Of a DNA stretch of 64,000 bases, positions 46,906-61,066 are shown piece after piece. A program made the translations under genes and the position numbers. The notes below the pieces were generated by a model, which was given only the letters and a program-made list of their open reading frames with translations, had not been told where the DNA came from and did no database searches. The DNA lies in the NCBI RefSeq assembly GCF_000002985.6, contig NC_003283.11, positions 8,060,001 through 8,124,000 on the forward strand, in the 5' to 3' direction. Positions within the stretch are counted from its first letter, which is position 1. Every line of letters begins with the position of its first letter. The stretch comes from Caenorhabditis elegans (Eukaryota > Nematoda > Chromadorea > Rhabditida > Rhabditidae).

Positions 46906-49050
46906 TAATTTTTGAAATTTTAATTACATATTTCTGTGGATGCTCATGTTGGTGAAAATTTAAAATATATCTCAAAAGTTCAACGGGTGAATTCTAATAG
47001 TCTAATAAATACGTTTAATTGCTGATATGTTTGTGAACTGCTCTGGGGAAAGAATTTTCTTATTGAAACGGAAAGTAAGACACTATCAACAGTAATCACA
47101 AAAAATGAAGTCCAAAAAACCAATGTTGTAGAGAATGTGTACTTCCTTTCTACATATTTATTTCATCATACTACACGTAAATACGTTTTTTGGTTTCTAC
47201 AAATCGACGAACCATCAAGTTCTGTCTGAATTCATTCAACTCACAGAAAGTCTATGTGATTTGATCTCTCAACTAGAAGTTTTTGCATGAATGGTTGATA
47301 AAACTACATTTATAGGGTTCTAGTATGTATTTGAAAATTAGTAGAAATTGTCAGAAGTGCGAAGCGAGGTAGTTGCGGTCCGGAAAATTTTATCAGTTTG
47401 GTGATTTCAGGAATTTCACATTGTGCGATATAGGAAAACCGATAATTGTGGCAATGTTCGCTAGCTTGGAAGTTTGATTTGGAGCTACTCAAGTGTTTGA
47501 ATTATTCTGAGCGTTATAAATAATTATGTTTCTAACAGTTTAACTGTGCACCAAAACAGTATGCACCAAAACATTTAATTATTTTTGTTCATTAGAGAAA
47601 TGGGCTTCACTTTTTCATTTGGTTTTGAAATATTGGAGAGTAAAAAAAGACATAATTAACTGTATTTTAACGCGAGAAGAATCAAGCTCAAGACAAAAAA
47701 GAATTGACCCGATGATCAGGATGTTCCGGGAAAAGAAATGTGTGATCAAACAAAGATGACACTGATTTGTGATTGTTAAGTAAAATCTTGCTCATTGGAC
47801 ATTACTTTCAAATGTTTCTGCCGACTTTTCTTTCTCATTTCTCCCCCTCACAGACAGTCAGTAGGGAATGCTGTAAGGATCGTGTAATTTTGACGACGAG
47901 GCAAACAATTTCGAGCAACAACGCAACGTAAGGAGGTGGAGGATAAGTGTGCCGTTGGAGACTTTGCGGAGGAGGGAACCGAAATGAAAGAGAAATAAAG
48001 AAAGATGTGAATCTGCCTTTCCCCTCCGTAGATATACAACAAACAGTAAGTCTCTGCTTGGATGGCTCACGGGAAGCTCGTGCTCCTGTCGGGTTGGCGG
48101 CGCGGGCGGCTGCCGCAGATGCAAAATCCTCCCACTTATCGCATGTGCATTCTTGAGAAGAAAAGACAGTTACGGGTGCCCTCCTTTCTCTTCATACCCT
48201 CTTACTAATCCTCCAATTATTTCCACATTTTCTTGTTTTCTGAAGTTGCCGCCAAGATTTTGAGAGTTGAATTTTCAAGAGCTCATGCGCGAAATGCCGA
48301 AAAACATCCGAAATTTGTCTGTCTCAGATTTTTTTGTTTCATTGTTCACATTCTTCATCGGTTATGTAGATTTTATGTTTCTTTTTATTACTTCTTCTAT
48401 CCGTATTGCACTCTTTGGATCAGCTTTAGGAGATTTAGTCTCGATTTTAATTTTTTTTTAATCAAAAATATTTCATCAAGCGAAATATTAAAAGCGTCTT
48501 CTTTTTTCTATAATTTTCCTTTAGATGTTTATATAATAAACCGATATTATAAGTTGTCTAATTGCAGTAATTAGGCTGTTTGGGGAAATACTTTTTCACC
48601 ACTTTTCAATGATTCAATTATATGTTTAGTTTTTTGTTATTTGAATTTTTTGTGAAAGTTTTATTGTTTTGTCGAATAGAGTTTAACATCACATACCCAG
48701 TCACAATTTTTCAGAACTCTCGGAATCAGTCCACTACTTTTTCATTAAGATCTACAATACTTGATGATTTTTAATGAACCTCGTTGTTCATTTTTCCAAT
48801 ATTTTTTTGTTTCGCCAACGCTTATCTTTGTTTGCATTGTGATACTATCATTATATTTACTTGTTTTTTTGTTGCAAACCTCTTGATCTTGCGATGTTTC
48901 GAAATACCTTTTCAGCTTCTATATTTTTTTAATCAGTGCCACCCAATTATGAACTTGGTGTTATTTCAGACATCGCGGCCGGTGTTCCTCACATAGAGAA
49001 TCGATTAGAAGTTGTTGTACAGTAAGAAAGGAAAAAAGAAGTAGATCAAA
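46906..49050. other. upstream region of the myosin gene
   Basis: No coding gene is supported. The stretch at about 47830-48140 is richer in G+C and free of homopolymer runs, with overlapping short frames on both strands that look non-coding. It may be a muscle enhancer or promoter, but this is inference. A GCACCAAAACA unit is repeated twice at 47547-47575. Confidence 0.5.
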
Positions 49051-52000
49051 ATGACACACGAAGCGGATCCCGGCTGGCAGTTTCTTCGCCAGTCGCCAGA
49101 ACAGGTAGATCTATCTTCTCTCACACTCTTTCGATTTGTTTGCATTTTACTTTTTCTTACTCTCACGCAATGATGTACTAGAGTCAACAAGAATATCTCG
49201 AGTATTTTTTGATCCGCGAGGGAATCGATGTTGTATCTAAGATTTTTTATTGGGGAAGATTTTGCAATGAGTTCATTTTTGATGTCTTGCAGTTTTATTA
49301 AAAGATCAAAACACAGATCAACATTGATCGATGGAACTGTATAATGAAAGAGATAATTTAGTTTATATGTATCTAAAAGAGCAAAGACGTATGGCTTTTT
49401 GACAATGAATGCATTTCTTCAAATATACGATTGGATGTGTCACAACATATTCATTTGAAACATTAAGGAGATAATTATTTTTGTAAAAGTAATATCTGTA
49501 TTTAGGTCAAACTTAGGTGTCGAAAATATTTAAACCCTAATTCTGAGTACTCATTTCGAATACTTTATAACTATATATAACATTTAATATCCTAATAATC
49601 ATCACTTGATTTTAATTCAAGCGTTACGTGATTTTATCTTAAAAAATCAATAAAACCCATCGAATACATAATTCAAGTTTTTACCATGGGAAGACAGAAT
49701 TATTATAGATTATTATCAGTCAAACTATCCTGTAGAGACATCACAAATGAACATAAAAATTCCCCCAATTCATTCGTTATATTTCAGCTATTGGCGGCCA
49801 CGACGAAGAAGTTCGATTCGAAGAAAAATGTGTGGGTTGCCGACCCAGAGGAAGGATTCATCGCCGCTGAAATCAAGTCTTCGAAGGGAGATACAGTGGT
49901 GGTGGTAACATCGAAAGGAGTTGAGAAGACGATCAAGAAGGACGATGCTCAACAGATGAACCCTCCAAAGTACGAGAAAACTGAGGATATGGCTAACTTG
50001 ACATTCCTCAACGATGCTTCCGTTCTTCATAACCTTCGTCAACGTTACTATTCGATGATGATTTATGTATGTTTTTGAATGTTCTGAGGAAGTCATGAAA
50101 ACTTTAAAACTATTTCAGACCTATTCCGGACTTTTCTGTGTCGTCATCAACCCATACAAACGTCTCCCGATTTATTCGGAATCGGTGTGTCAAATGTATC
50201 TGGGAAAAAGGAGAAATGAAATGCCACCTCATTTGTTCGCCGTCTCTGATGAAGCTTATAGAAATATGACCAACGGTATGGAATTTCAATTTTAACTATT
50301 TTTGATAATGTACATTATCAGATCGTGAAAATCAATCCATGTTGATTACCGGAGAGTCTGGGGCTGGAAAGACTGAAAACACGAAGAAGGTCATCTCGTA
50401 CTTTGCAATGGTCGGAGCATCGCAACAGTCGAACAAGAAAAAGAGCAAAAAGGACAAAGCGCAAGTCTCGCTCGAGGATCAAATTGTGCAAACCAATCCG
50501 GTGCTGGAAGCTTTTGGTTGGTGGTTAGGGTAGTGTAAAGTGGGAGATCAAAAATCTTATCAAATGTTTGACAAACACTTGTGAAAAATTAGGGCTCTTG
50601 ATTATACAATTACCAGATTTTCCCATGGAAAAAAAAACTTTTATATATTAAAAATTGTGAGGTGAGAACGTAGTGTATCATAAGTTAATAAAGGTTACAA
50701 TGATGTTCTTTAAAGAAAAAATAAACAAGTACAACCAAAAATACCGTAACTCATAGAACCCGCTGACCTAGTAATCACAAAACCTATATACTACAGACAA
50801 ATTGTGATGTTTAAGCCTTTTGCGTGCAAGTAGCCTTACGACGTGTCAACTCTTTGCCTTTGGTCACTTATCACCATATCCCGTGTACTCTTTCTATCCC
50901 TCTTGTCACCCAAAAAATCCTACCTCACAATGTGTTATTTGCTTGTATTTACAAGGAGATGACAACGCGTTGTGTACGAGATGTCGATTCTCGAGTGTCT
51001 CTTCTATCTGCCTTACTTTCTCTATTTTCACTTCATTTTTGACTTTGTTTGTAGATGAAACATTTCGAGGAAAAAGTGAGAGATAGAGAGCCCCACATGC
51101 ATCCTCTTGAAATGCCAATAAAGACAGGGGGACATTTGGAAATTGAAGGACATTTTTTTGAAAAGTGAAATTTCAGGTAACGCCAAAACTGTTCGTAACA
51201 ACAACTCGTCAAGATTCGGAAAATTCATCCGAATCCATTTCAACACCGGCGGTAAAGTGGCCGGAGCTGATATTGAACATTGTAAGTGGTTTGCAGTTTG
51301 ATATCAGAGCGACTAACAGCATCACTGATCGGTAATTACTGTAAGAGTAAGGTAGGGTTACTGTGGATTGCAATTTCAGCCACTCAAAAGTTCAAGCGAA
51401 GGGCTGCTTTTCGAATTTAAAAATTAAGTTCATTTAAAGTTGTTGAGATCGTCAAAAAATCATATTTCGTAGCGTTATTGAAGGGTTTTTACAAACAGGC
51501 AATCGCCGAACCAGAAAATTTAATTCTCAACTTGCGTGATCAACACTTTCTATTCAGATCTTTTGGAAAAATCTCGTGTCATCAAACAAGCTCCCGGAGA
51601 GAGATCGTACCACATTTTTTACCAAATTTATTCTGATGCCGTTAAGGGACTCAGAGAGAAGCTTTTCCTTACTCGTCCAATCAAGGAGTACACTTTCGTG
51701 TCGCAAGCCGAAGTTACTATTGACGGAGTTGATGACAAGGAGGAAATGCTTATTACTGATGAAGCATTCGATATCATGAAGTTCACTGCTACCGAAAAGT
51801 CTGAACTTTTTGCAATCACTGCCGGTATCATGCATATGGGAGAGCTCAAGTTTAAGCAAAGACCAAGAGAAGAGCAAGCAGAGTTGGAAGAAGGAAAGGG
51901 TAAGTTGTGGATCTTCAAAAAAACAAATGTTTCAAAATTTGAATTCAGAAGGAGAGTTGGCTTGCAAGCTTTATTGCGTTGAATCTGAAAAGTTCATCAA

Positions 52001-55000
52001 TGCTCTATTGAAGCCACGTGTCAAGGTTGGAACCGAATGGGTCAATAAGGGACAGAACCTGGATCAGGTTAACTGGGCTGTTGGCGCTCTTGCTAAGGCT
52101 CTCTTTGCCCGTATGTTCTCTTGGCTTATTAGAAGGTAAGAACAACATTATTGGCGCTATTTTATTTTGAACTGTTTTTGCGTAGCAAGCGGGGATTAAA
52201 ATGGTACATTACAAAAGCTTAAAAAAACCAAAAAAACAGTCACTTACGTTTAATTGAAGATTATTTTCAGATGTAACAAGACTCTTGACGCTCAAGACTT
52301 GTCTCGTGACTTCTTCATCGGAGTTCTCGATATCGCTGGTTTTGAAATTTTCGATTTGAACTCTTTTGAGCAGCTCTGGATCAACTTTGTGAACGAGAAA
52401 CTGCAACAATTCTTCAATCATCACATGTTCGTGTTGGAACAGGAAGAATACAAACGAGAAGGAATTCAATGGGAGTTCATTGATTTCGGACTTGATTTGC
52501 AGGCTTGTATTGAGCTCATCGAAAAGGTAAAATAGAGTTTACTAAATGATGGCGTTTTGAAATATTTTGAAAATAATATCTCGGTTGTTTCATTTCTTTT
52601 TGAGATATGATTATCAAACTATGTATTTTATACTTTTGAAAGATAATATTCTGAAGGCGAAAAATTGAAGCTCGAATGTTGATACAAAATCAAATTAAGT
52701 TTAAACAAAAATGCTCCAATAAAAGTTGGGGTTTGTTTTAATGTCTTAGCAACGAAACATTTTTCGGTATTCAAAAAGTTAAAAGTTTGATATCTTTGTC
52801 CCTGTAGAAATCAAATTGTTAAAAATTAAATTATTTTTTTCAGCCACTTGGAATCGTGTCGATGCTCGATGAAGAATGCATTGTGCCAAAGGCTTCCGAT
52901 CTTACCCTTGCCTCCAAACTGAACGATCAACATCTCGGAAAACACCCGAACTTCCAGAAGCCACGTCCACCAAAGGGAAAACAGGCCGAGGCTCATCTTG
53001 CCATCGTCCATTACGCTGGAACCGTCAGATACAATGTCAAGGGATGGCTTGAGAAAAACAAGGATCCCCTCAACGACACCGCTGTCACTGTGCTTAAGGC
53101 TAACAAAGGAAATCAACTTATGGCCGATCTGTGGGCGGACTATGCCACCCAAGAAGACGTTGCAGCTGCTGCAAAGGACGGAAAGAAGGCTGTTGGAAAG
53201 AAGAAGGGAAAGTCTGCATCGTTCATGACAGTATCTATGATGTACAGAGAATCACTCAACAAATTGATGCATATGCTTCATCAGACCCATCCTCATTTCA
53301 TTCGTTGTATTATTCCAAACGAGTTGAAAAAGGCTGGAATGATCGATGCCAACTTGGTTCTCAATCAGTTAACCTGCAACGGAGTGTTGGAAGGAATTCG
53401 TATTTGCAGAAAGGGATTCCCCAACAGAATGCCTTTCTTGGATTTCAAACAAAGATACGCTGTCTTAGCTGCTGATGCTGCGAAAGCTGGAAAGGATCCT
53501 AAGGATGCTGGAGAGAAAATCTCTGCAGCTCTCATCAAGGACGGAAGCTTGAAACAAGAGGAATTCCAGTGTGGCCTCACCAAGGTCTTCTTCAAAGCTG
53601 GAGTTCTTGCTCATCTCGAAGAACTTCGTGATGAAGCCCTTGGAAAGATCATGGCTAAGTTCCAATGCGCATGCCGTCACTATCTTGCTCAATGTGAATA
53701 CAAGAGAAAACTTGACCAGAAGGTTGGACTCATTGTGCTTCAACGCAATATCCGTGCTTGGTGTACTCTTCGTTCATGGTCCTGGTTCAAGCTGTTCGGA
53801 CGTGTCAAGCCATTGATTAAGGGAAGCAAGAAGAACGAGGAGTTTGAGGCTCTCGAGAAGAAGTTCAAAGTACTTGAGGAGGAAAAAACACAGGAGGAGA
53901 GAAAGAGAAAAGATATGGAGGCGGAGAACGCGAGACTTGAAGCTGAGAAACAAGCTTTGCTCATTCAGTTGGAACAAGAAAGAGATTCTAGTGCTGAAGG
54001 AGAAGAACGATCTGCAAAACTACTTGCTCAGAAGGCGGATCTTGAAAAGCAGATGGCCAACATGAACGATCAGTTGTGCGATGAAGAAGAGAAGAATGCA
54101 GCCCTTACTAAGCAAAAGAAGAAGATCGAGCAAGATAATGAAGGTTTGAAGAAGACTGTTTCGGATTTGGAGACTACTATTAAGAAGCAAGAATCCGAGA
54201 AGCAGGCTAAGGATCACCAAATCAGAAGTCTTCAAGATGAGATTCAATCTCAAGATGAGGTTATTTCAAAACTCAACAAGGAGAAGAAGCATCAAGAAGA
54301 AGTCAACCGTAAGCTCCTTGAAGATATCCAAGCTGAAGAAGATAAAGTGAACCATCTTAATAAGACCAAAGCCAAGCTCGAGTCGACTCTTGATGAACTC
54401 GAAGACACTTTGGAACGTGAGAAGCGTGGACGTCAAGACTGTGAGAAGCAGAGAAGAAAGGTTGAAGGAGAATTGAAGATTGCTCAGGAGCTCATTGAGG
54501 AGCTTAACCGTCACAAGCATGAACAAGAACAAGTGATCAAGAAGAAGGACATCGAACTGAGCTCGATCCAATCAAGACTTGAAGATGAACAATCCCTTGT
54601 TGCTAAGCTTCAAAGACAGATTAAGGAATTGCTGGCCAGAATCCAAGAGCTTGAAGAAGAACTTGATGCTGAAAGAAACTCGAGATCCAAAGCCGAGAAG
54701 GCTAGAAATGAAATGCAAATGGAATTGGAAGAGTTGGGAGACAGACTCGATGAAGCCGGTGGAGCCACCCAAGCGCAAATTGAGCTCAACAAGAAGAGGT
54801 TTGTTCGGTTTTTTTGTAAAAATTAAATTGAATTCGTAGTATAATTTAATTTTAACTAAACATTGATTTTTCAATGAAAAATTATTATGATTTTTTAAAC
54901 ATTTCCTGATCTTTTTTAAAATAAAAAGTAGTACTCTTGAAACTTTCAAATTGTTAGTTGGTATTAAGTAAACAAAATCTAAGAGTTCACAATCATAAGA

Positions 55001-57841
55001 TCCTCTCATGTAGTCACAAGATACACCTCCACTTTTTGCAAATGAGACAACAAATGTCAACATCAACTGTGTAACTAGCGCTAACTATAGAAACCGATCT
55101 TATGAAAAATCACATATCTAACCATTTATTTTTATCGAAATGGTGATCAGAAATCAATAAAACAACCAAGAGTACCACTTACTTCAGAAATTAAATAAAC
55201 TTTATTTCAGAGAAGCCGAGCTTGCCAAGCTCCGTCAAGACTTGGAAGATGCTGCAATCAACTCGGAAACCAGCATGGCAGCTCTCCGTAAAAAGCATAA
55301 TGATGCTGTCGCTGAGCTCTCCGACCAACTTGACACTATTCAGAAAATGCGTGGAAAACTTGAGCGTGAGAAGAATGATAAGCAAAGAGAAGTTGATGAG
55401 CTTCAACAATCCGCCGACGTTGAGGCCAAGCAGCGTCAAAACTGTGAGCGCATGGCTAAGCAACTCGAGGCCCAGCTCACTGATATGACTTTGAAGAGCG
55501 ATGAGCAAGCCAGACTTATTCAGGAATTGACTATGGGCAAGAACAAGGTTCACAATGAAAACCAAGACTTGAACAGACAATTGGAAGATGCTGAAGCTCA
55601 ACTTTGTGCTTTGAACCGTATCAAGCAACAACAACATAGTCAATTGGAAGAACTGAAAAGAACTCTTGATCAAGAAACTCGTGAAAGACAATCTCTTCAC
55701 TCCCAAGTGTCAAACTATCAATTGGAATGCGAGCAATTTCGCGAGTCCCTCGAGGAGGAGCAAGATGCTAAGACTGATGTCCAACGACAATTGAGCAAGG
55801 CCAATTCAGAAATTCAACAGTGGAGAGCCAAGTTCGAAGGAGAAGGTGTGTCCCGAGCTGAAGAATTGGAGGAGACTAGAAGAAAGCTGACACACAAGGT
55901 TCAAGAAATGCAAGAGCAATTGGAAAATGCTAATCAAAAGATTGGAACTTTGGAGAAGAATAAGCAACGATTGGCTCATGATTTGGAAGATGCTCAGGTA
56001 GATGCTGATAGAGCTAACTCTATTGCAAGCTCATTGGAGAAGAAGCAAAAGGGATTCGATAAGGTTCTCGACGAATGGCGCCGTAAATGTGAAGCCCTTG
56101 TTGCTGAGGTGGAGCAAAGCCAGAGAGAAACTCGTGCTGCTGCCACTGAAACCTTCCGACTTCGCAATCAACTTGAAGAATCTGGAGAGCAAACTGAAGC
56201 CGTTAAACGTGAGAACAAGGCCCTGGCTCAGGAGCTCAAGGATATTGCTGATCAGCTTGGAGAAGGAGGAAAGTCTGTTCATGATCTTCAAAAGATGCGT
56301 AGAAGACTTGAAATCGAGAAGGAAGAGCTTCAACAGGCACTCGATGAGGCTGAATGTGCCCTCGAAGCGGAAGAAGCTAAGGTCATGCGTGCCCAAATTG
56401 AGGTGTCTCAGATCAGAAGTGAAATCGAGAAGCGACTCCAAGAAAAGGAAGAAGAATTTGAAAATACCAGAAAGAATCACAGCAGGACAATCGAGAGCAT
56501 GCAAGTGTCTTTGGAGACTGAAAGCCGCGGAAGAGCCGAACTTCTCAAGACCAAGAAGAAGCTCGAGGGAGATGTAAATGTGAGTTTCAGTTCAATGTTA
56601 CTTCAACAATAGAACAAACATATTGAAAATTTGACAATTTCAGGAACTCGAAATCGCATTGGACCATAGCAACAAACTCAATGTTGACGGACAAAAATCA
56701 ATGAAGAAGCTTCAAGATACCATCAGAGAGCTTCAATATCAAGTGGAAGAGGAGCAAAGATCTTTGAGCGAAAGCCGTGATCATGCTAACCTTGCTGAAC
56801 GTCGCTCACAAGTTTTGCAACAAGAAAAGGAAGATCTTGCGATCATCTATGAACAATCGGAGAGAACTCGCAGACAAGCTGAACTTGAATTGGCCGAAGT
56901 CAAGGACTCGGTCAATGAACTTTCCAACAGTAACTCACTTCTTCTGGCTACCAAAAGAAAGGTTGAGGGAGACTTGCAGCTTTTGCAATCTGAAATTGAA
57001 GAGGCTATGAGTGATGCCAAGACCAGTGATGAGAAGGCAAAGAAGGCTATTATGGATGCTTCGAAACTTGCTGATGAGCTTCGTTCCGAGCAAGAACACG
57101 CTAGCAATTTGAACCAATCAAAGAAAACTCTTGAATCACAAGTTAAAGACTTGCAAATGAGATTGGATGAAGCTGAAGCTGCTGGAATTAAGGGAGGAAA
57201 GAGACAGTTGGCTAAGTTAGATATGAGAATTCATGAGTTGGAAACCGAATTGGAAGGAGAAAATAGAAGACATGCTGAGACACAGAAAGTGCTTAGAAAT
57301 AAGGATAGAAAATGCAGAGAGCTCCAGTTCCAGGTATGGTAAAATTTTTGTGAATATTTGTGAAAAAATTAAAATAAGTATATTTGGTTTCAGGTCGACG
57401 AAGACAAAAAGTCCCAAGAAAGAATGTACGATCTTATTGAAAAGCTTCAACAGAAGATCAAGACATACAAAAGACAGATCGAAGATGCGGTAAGCAATAG
57501 AAACTAACTATTTATATAATAGTTTAAATTTATTCGATAAACATAATTCCAGGAATCATTGGCCTCTGGCAACTTGGCCAAATACCGCCAACTTCAACAC
57601 GTCGTGGAAGATGCTCAAGAAAGAGCTGACGCCGCTGAGAATGCTCTCCAAAAGTTGAGACTGAAGGGAAGGAGTACATCAGGAGTTTTCGGACCACGAG
57701 GATTGGCTCACTCTGTAAGAGTTTTCTTTAAAGTAAACTTTATTTGAAAAACTTTAATTTTAGATGTCAACGACTGGAGTCAATATGAGACGAGGTGGTT
57801 CTCGAGGCGCATTCCTGGATGAGGACTTTGCTGAGGAATAA
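49051..57841 (+). CDS. myo-5: muscle myosin heavy chain (class II), 1974 aa
   Basis: This is a sarcomeric myosin II heavy chain, the actin-based motor of thick filaments. Exons: 49051-49104, 49788-50066, 50119-50275, 50322-50516, 51177-51281, 51558-51899, 51949-52135, 52271-52526, 52844-54798, 55211-56579, 56644-57333, 57394-57489, 57553-57714, 57764-57841; 5925 nt. The head shows the P-loop GESGAGKT (174-181), switch [11 protein letters not shown] (from 236) and switch II DIAGFE (460-465). Loop 2 is Lys/Gly/Ala-rich ([10 protein letters not shown]). The head ends at the invariant Pro near 848. A coiled-coil rod of about 1,085 residues follows, then a non-helical Gly/Arg-rich tailpiece ending DEDFAEE. 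Length fits C. elegans MYO-5; unc-54 and myo-3 differ at the N-terminus as I recall them. The symbol is from memory. Confidence 0.95.
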
Positions 57842-58275
57842 TTTGTTTTATTAATGTTAAACTTTTAATCCTATTCGTATTTCCAAACTCTATTTGTACA
57901 CTTTCCAAAATTTTGTCTTCCTCTTTTCTCCCCTCCCGCTTGTCATCCACCCAAACACTTCTCTGATACAATTAAACCAAATTTACTTTTTGTTTTTGAA
58001 ATCTTTCCACCTGTCTTGATTACTTATCAATCGTTTTTCACCAAAAACTTTTCACTTCGCATATTCACACTGCCCCCCAAAAATTTTCACTTATCGTCTT
58101 TTCGTTTAGAAATAAACCTTTTGTTTCGTGTAGCATCGTCGTCCAACATTCACTCCGTTTTTTAGTTTTTTTTTTTCAAAAATCCAGATTTTGTCGTTTT
58201 ATCTAAATGATCGGGAACATGCCCTGAAGGTTTTTAAAGGAAATGAATATCCACTGAGTGGTTATTTCATTCACA
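57842..58275. other. myosin 3' UTR and spacer
   Basis: This is a pyrimidine-rich 3' UTR of the myosin gene, with poly(A) signal at 58111-58116, then a short spacer before the GT92 gene on the same strand. No other gene. Confidence 0.6.
58111..58116 (+). terminator. poly(A) signal of the myosin gene
   Basis: AATAAA about 270 nt after the stop codon, followed by a T-rich tract. Confidence 0.6.
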
Positions 58276-60351
58276 ATGTTTCGAGATCCATTCTGTAGAT
58301 TTTCAATATTTCGAAGAGTACAACCGTTGGTTCAAAACACATTCCATCTACTATTCGCATTTATTTTAATTATATTTTTAGTTACGTGCTATTTTTCGGC
58401 TTCGAATGAAAATAATGAAACAATTAAACAAGGACGAGATGCTGGTAAATTATTTACTTTTCGACTCTAGTTTATATCTTGGGAATTTTAAAACTTAATT
58501 AAATGAGATCCGCATCATAAGAATTTTATTTGAGTGCTTGAAGTGAAAATCTAAATTTCATTCTTTCTAACTTTCAAGATGATATATTTTAAACTATATT
58601 GAGTTAATTTGTATCGAACATTAAACCATACAGATTCAAGTAGTCCATCAGAATACTTACCATCAATAGGGCATTATTTCACGCACACGACGGAATTTAA
58701 CAAGAATATTCACAATGCCCCACTCAGCTTGCGAGAAAATACACTTTTTGCTTTCAATTCGTGAGTGTTTATTTTTAAACTTTTTAAATCTGTGGTTTAT
58801 TTTTTCAGATCAAACTGTCCTTACAAAGAGTGGAATCAAATCAGAACTGATTCTATCCCAAACGCCAACCGACATGCGGATTGGGCTATCCAAATTAAAA
58901 AACCTTCAAAGTACCTCTATCATACGTCATTTGCGCTACTGGCAGCGTTTGCCCACAGAGACCAAATAATAGTTACATTGACTTCTGAGAACCAGTTTAA
59001 GTTTGTTTTGTGAGAGATTTTTAAAACTCTATGGCATTCTATTAATCTTCCAGCAAAACAGTGTATTGTCGATATTATGATTGTCATCGAAAAGAAATTT
59101 TCTATCACTTTGAAAGCAAGGTATTTCCACAATCAACTGTTTTCTGTGCACGACGTCCTGGTGCAGAATATATTTCAATTTCTGAAAAACTGAATGAAAC
59201 ACCTGAATATTCTGTTCCTATTGTTCCCAGATTAAATAGTAAGTTGAAAAACATTTATGAAGTATTTGTCTTTATTGCAGAGCCACCACACTATTTCACA
59301 GTTTGTATGGCGACACTTTATGGAGATGAACCAAAGTTTCTGCAAATTGTAGATTTCATAGAATATTATAAACTACAAGGAGCTACATTTTTCCATATTT
59401 ATTTGAGAAATGTTAGCAACTATGATAGAGTATTGCTGGATGATTATGTGCGAACTGGAGATATTGAAATAATTAAAATGCACGATCATTTTTGGAGAGA
59501 TGATTTTATGTGGCACAATGCACAGATCAATGTGAGAATGAAAATGGCAGCCTTGATTTAAAATGAATAATTTTAGGATTGCCATCATCGTAGCAAATTT
59601 TTCTCAAAGTGGACTGCCTTGATAGATATTGATGAGAGAATTGAAATGAGGGATGAAAAATATAAAACTATTGTAAATTATTTAGAGTAAGCATAACTCC
59701 CATGTTTTGCTGTGAGATCATTGAAATTTTTCAGCACCATTAAAAATTTACAAATAGTGAACCTACATTTCAAAGTTCAATGGGTAATAAAGCAGAACAA
59801 TACACCAGCAACATACGTGAACGACAAGCAGGTAGATTTTTTTGTTGAAAAACTTTTTTAGTGTTCAAATTTCAAATTTCAGATAATTGATGAAATGAAC
59901 TTCCATAAATATCAAAATATTTCTCAAGTGGGTGCCCTTTGGGATCAACCTAAATGTATTATCAGACCGGAAAAGATTGCAATAATGACAATACATGTAC
60001 CGAAAGCCGTTTATTCAGGGGAACAATTTACACCAGTATCTGAAAAAATTGGTGTTGTAAGGTATTTGAGAGGTTCTTAAATAAAATTAATTTTAATTTT
60101 TGAGGCATTATCGAAATGTCAAAGAGCGAGTATTTTCAAATGCTTTACAAAGAATGATGTCACATGCTCCTTTCAAAATTATCCCAATTTCAAAATGGAT
60201 TGATGAGAATCTTACAAAACAAATTATAAACCGTGTGAAATGGGTTTACGATGTTATAGATGTCACATGCGAGGAGAAACAAAAAATATATAAGAAGCAT
60301 GGTGGAATCAGTGCTCCTTGTTGGATAGAAGAAAAAGCAATGAAGGACTGA
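58276..60351 (+). CDS. glycosyltransferase family 92 (DUF23) protein, 518 aa
   Basis: Nine exons: 58276-58444, 58634-58760, 58809-59000, 59054-59238, 59281-59531, 59577-59686, 59735-59831, 59883-60061 and 60105-60351; 1557 nt. It is a type II membrane protein: a basic cytoplasmic N-terminus (MFRDPFCRFSIFRR), one TM at about residues 22-44, then a lumenal domain. The GT92 core is exons 4-9, with YCRYYDCHRKE, CARRPGAEYISIS, YGDEPKFLQIVDFIEYYK and the metal-binding-like stretch KWTALIDIDERIE. Family members transfer galactose to glycans in the Golgi; the acceptor is unknown. An upstream in-frame Met at 58258 is possible, but MFRD puts the basic stretch next to the TM. The last intron ends TTTTGAG, an unusual acceptor. 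It probably corresponds to an F55C10-type gene, unverified. Confidence 0.9.
59295..59620 (+). repeat. near-identical tract shared with 62201-62526
   Basis: This tract covers most of exon 5, all of the 45-bp intron 59532-59576 and the first part of exon 6. It is nearly identical to 62201-62526 in the next GT92 gene, with only a handful of differences and an identical intron. The flanking exons of the two genes are much more diverged. Confidence 0.85.
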
Positions 60352-61066
60352 AAATCATTAGTTTATTTATTGTTTTACGGGTTAACATTGAAGTATTGAA
60401 TAAAGTTGTGGAAGCTTTAATTTTTTGTTGATTCAAAATTTAAATTTTTCATTTGAGATGTTTATTTGTGAATTGATAAAATCCCACTTTGATTAGAATG
60501 GACATGAGTATGTTTTATACTCAAGTAATATATTTTCCAACCATAGGATTGGTTTTGATAACCGTAAGATAATTTGGCACAGTAAAGATAATTTTAAGAA
60601 AGTCAATAACTAAAATTGAGTATTCGGAAATTTACGGAAAAAAGAATGAAAATACTACTTGAAAGTTTAGAAATAAACGTATTCTCGTAAATCTTGAGTT
60701 GTGAAGAATATTGATAAATCAAAAACTACTTTTTTTATCTTTAATCAGCAAAAGTTTTTTGACAGTTTTTCAAATCTTTGAAAATGCAACTGGCCCGATT
60801 TTTTCCAATTTTTTACAAAAAGGAAGAATTTCCATAACCGGTTTATAATTTTATATCTGCACGACTTTCATATTCAAAATTTAAATTGATCCAGTCAAGA
60901 ACTAAAATTGGTTGTTTGGAAATATGTGGAAAAAATTAATATCAACAAAAATTTCGAAATAACTCAAATGCTACTCAAGCTCTGAACTTTTTTAATTTGG
61001 GGATTTTTTCTTATCTCATTCGGAAATCTTTGTCGTTTTTTTCTATCAAATTTTTATATTTTCTGG
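60352..61066. other. spacer between tandem GT92 genes
   Basis: Holds the 3' UTR of the first GT92 gene and AT-rich sequence before the next. No other gene is seen. Confidence 0.6.
60399..60404 (+). terminator. poly(A) signal AATAAA
   Basis: It lies 47 nt after the stop of the first GT92 gene. Confidence 0.65.

Noticed and set aside
47848-48156. Overlapping short frames on both strands upstream of the myosin gene
   Set aside because: Frames overlap on opposite strands and none has splice or start support; more likely regulatory DNA.
52826-57450. Many antisense and alternate-frame open stretches in the myosin rod
   Set aside because: Shadows of the long, codon-biased coiled-coil exons.
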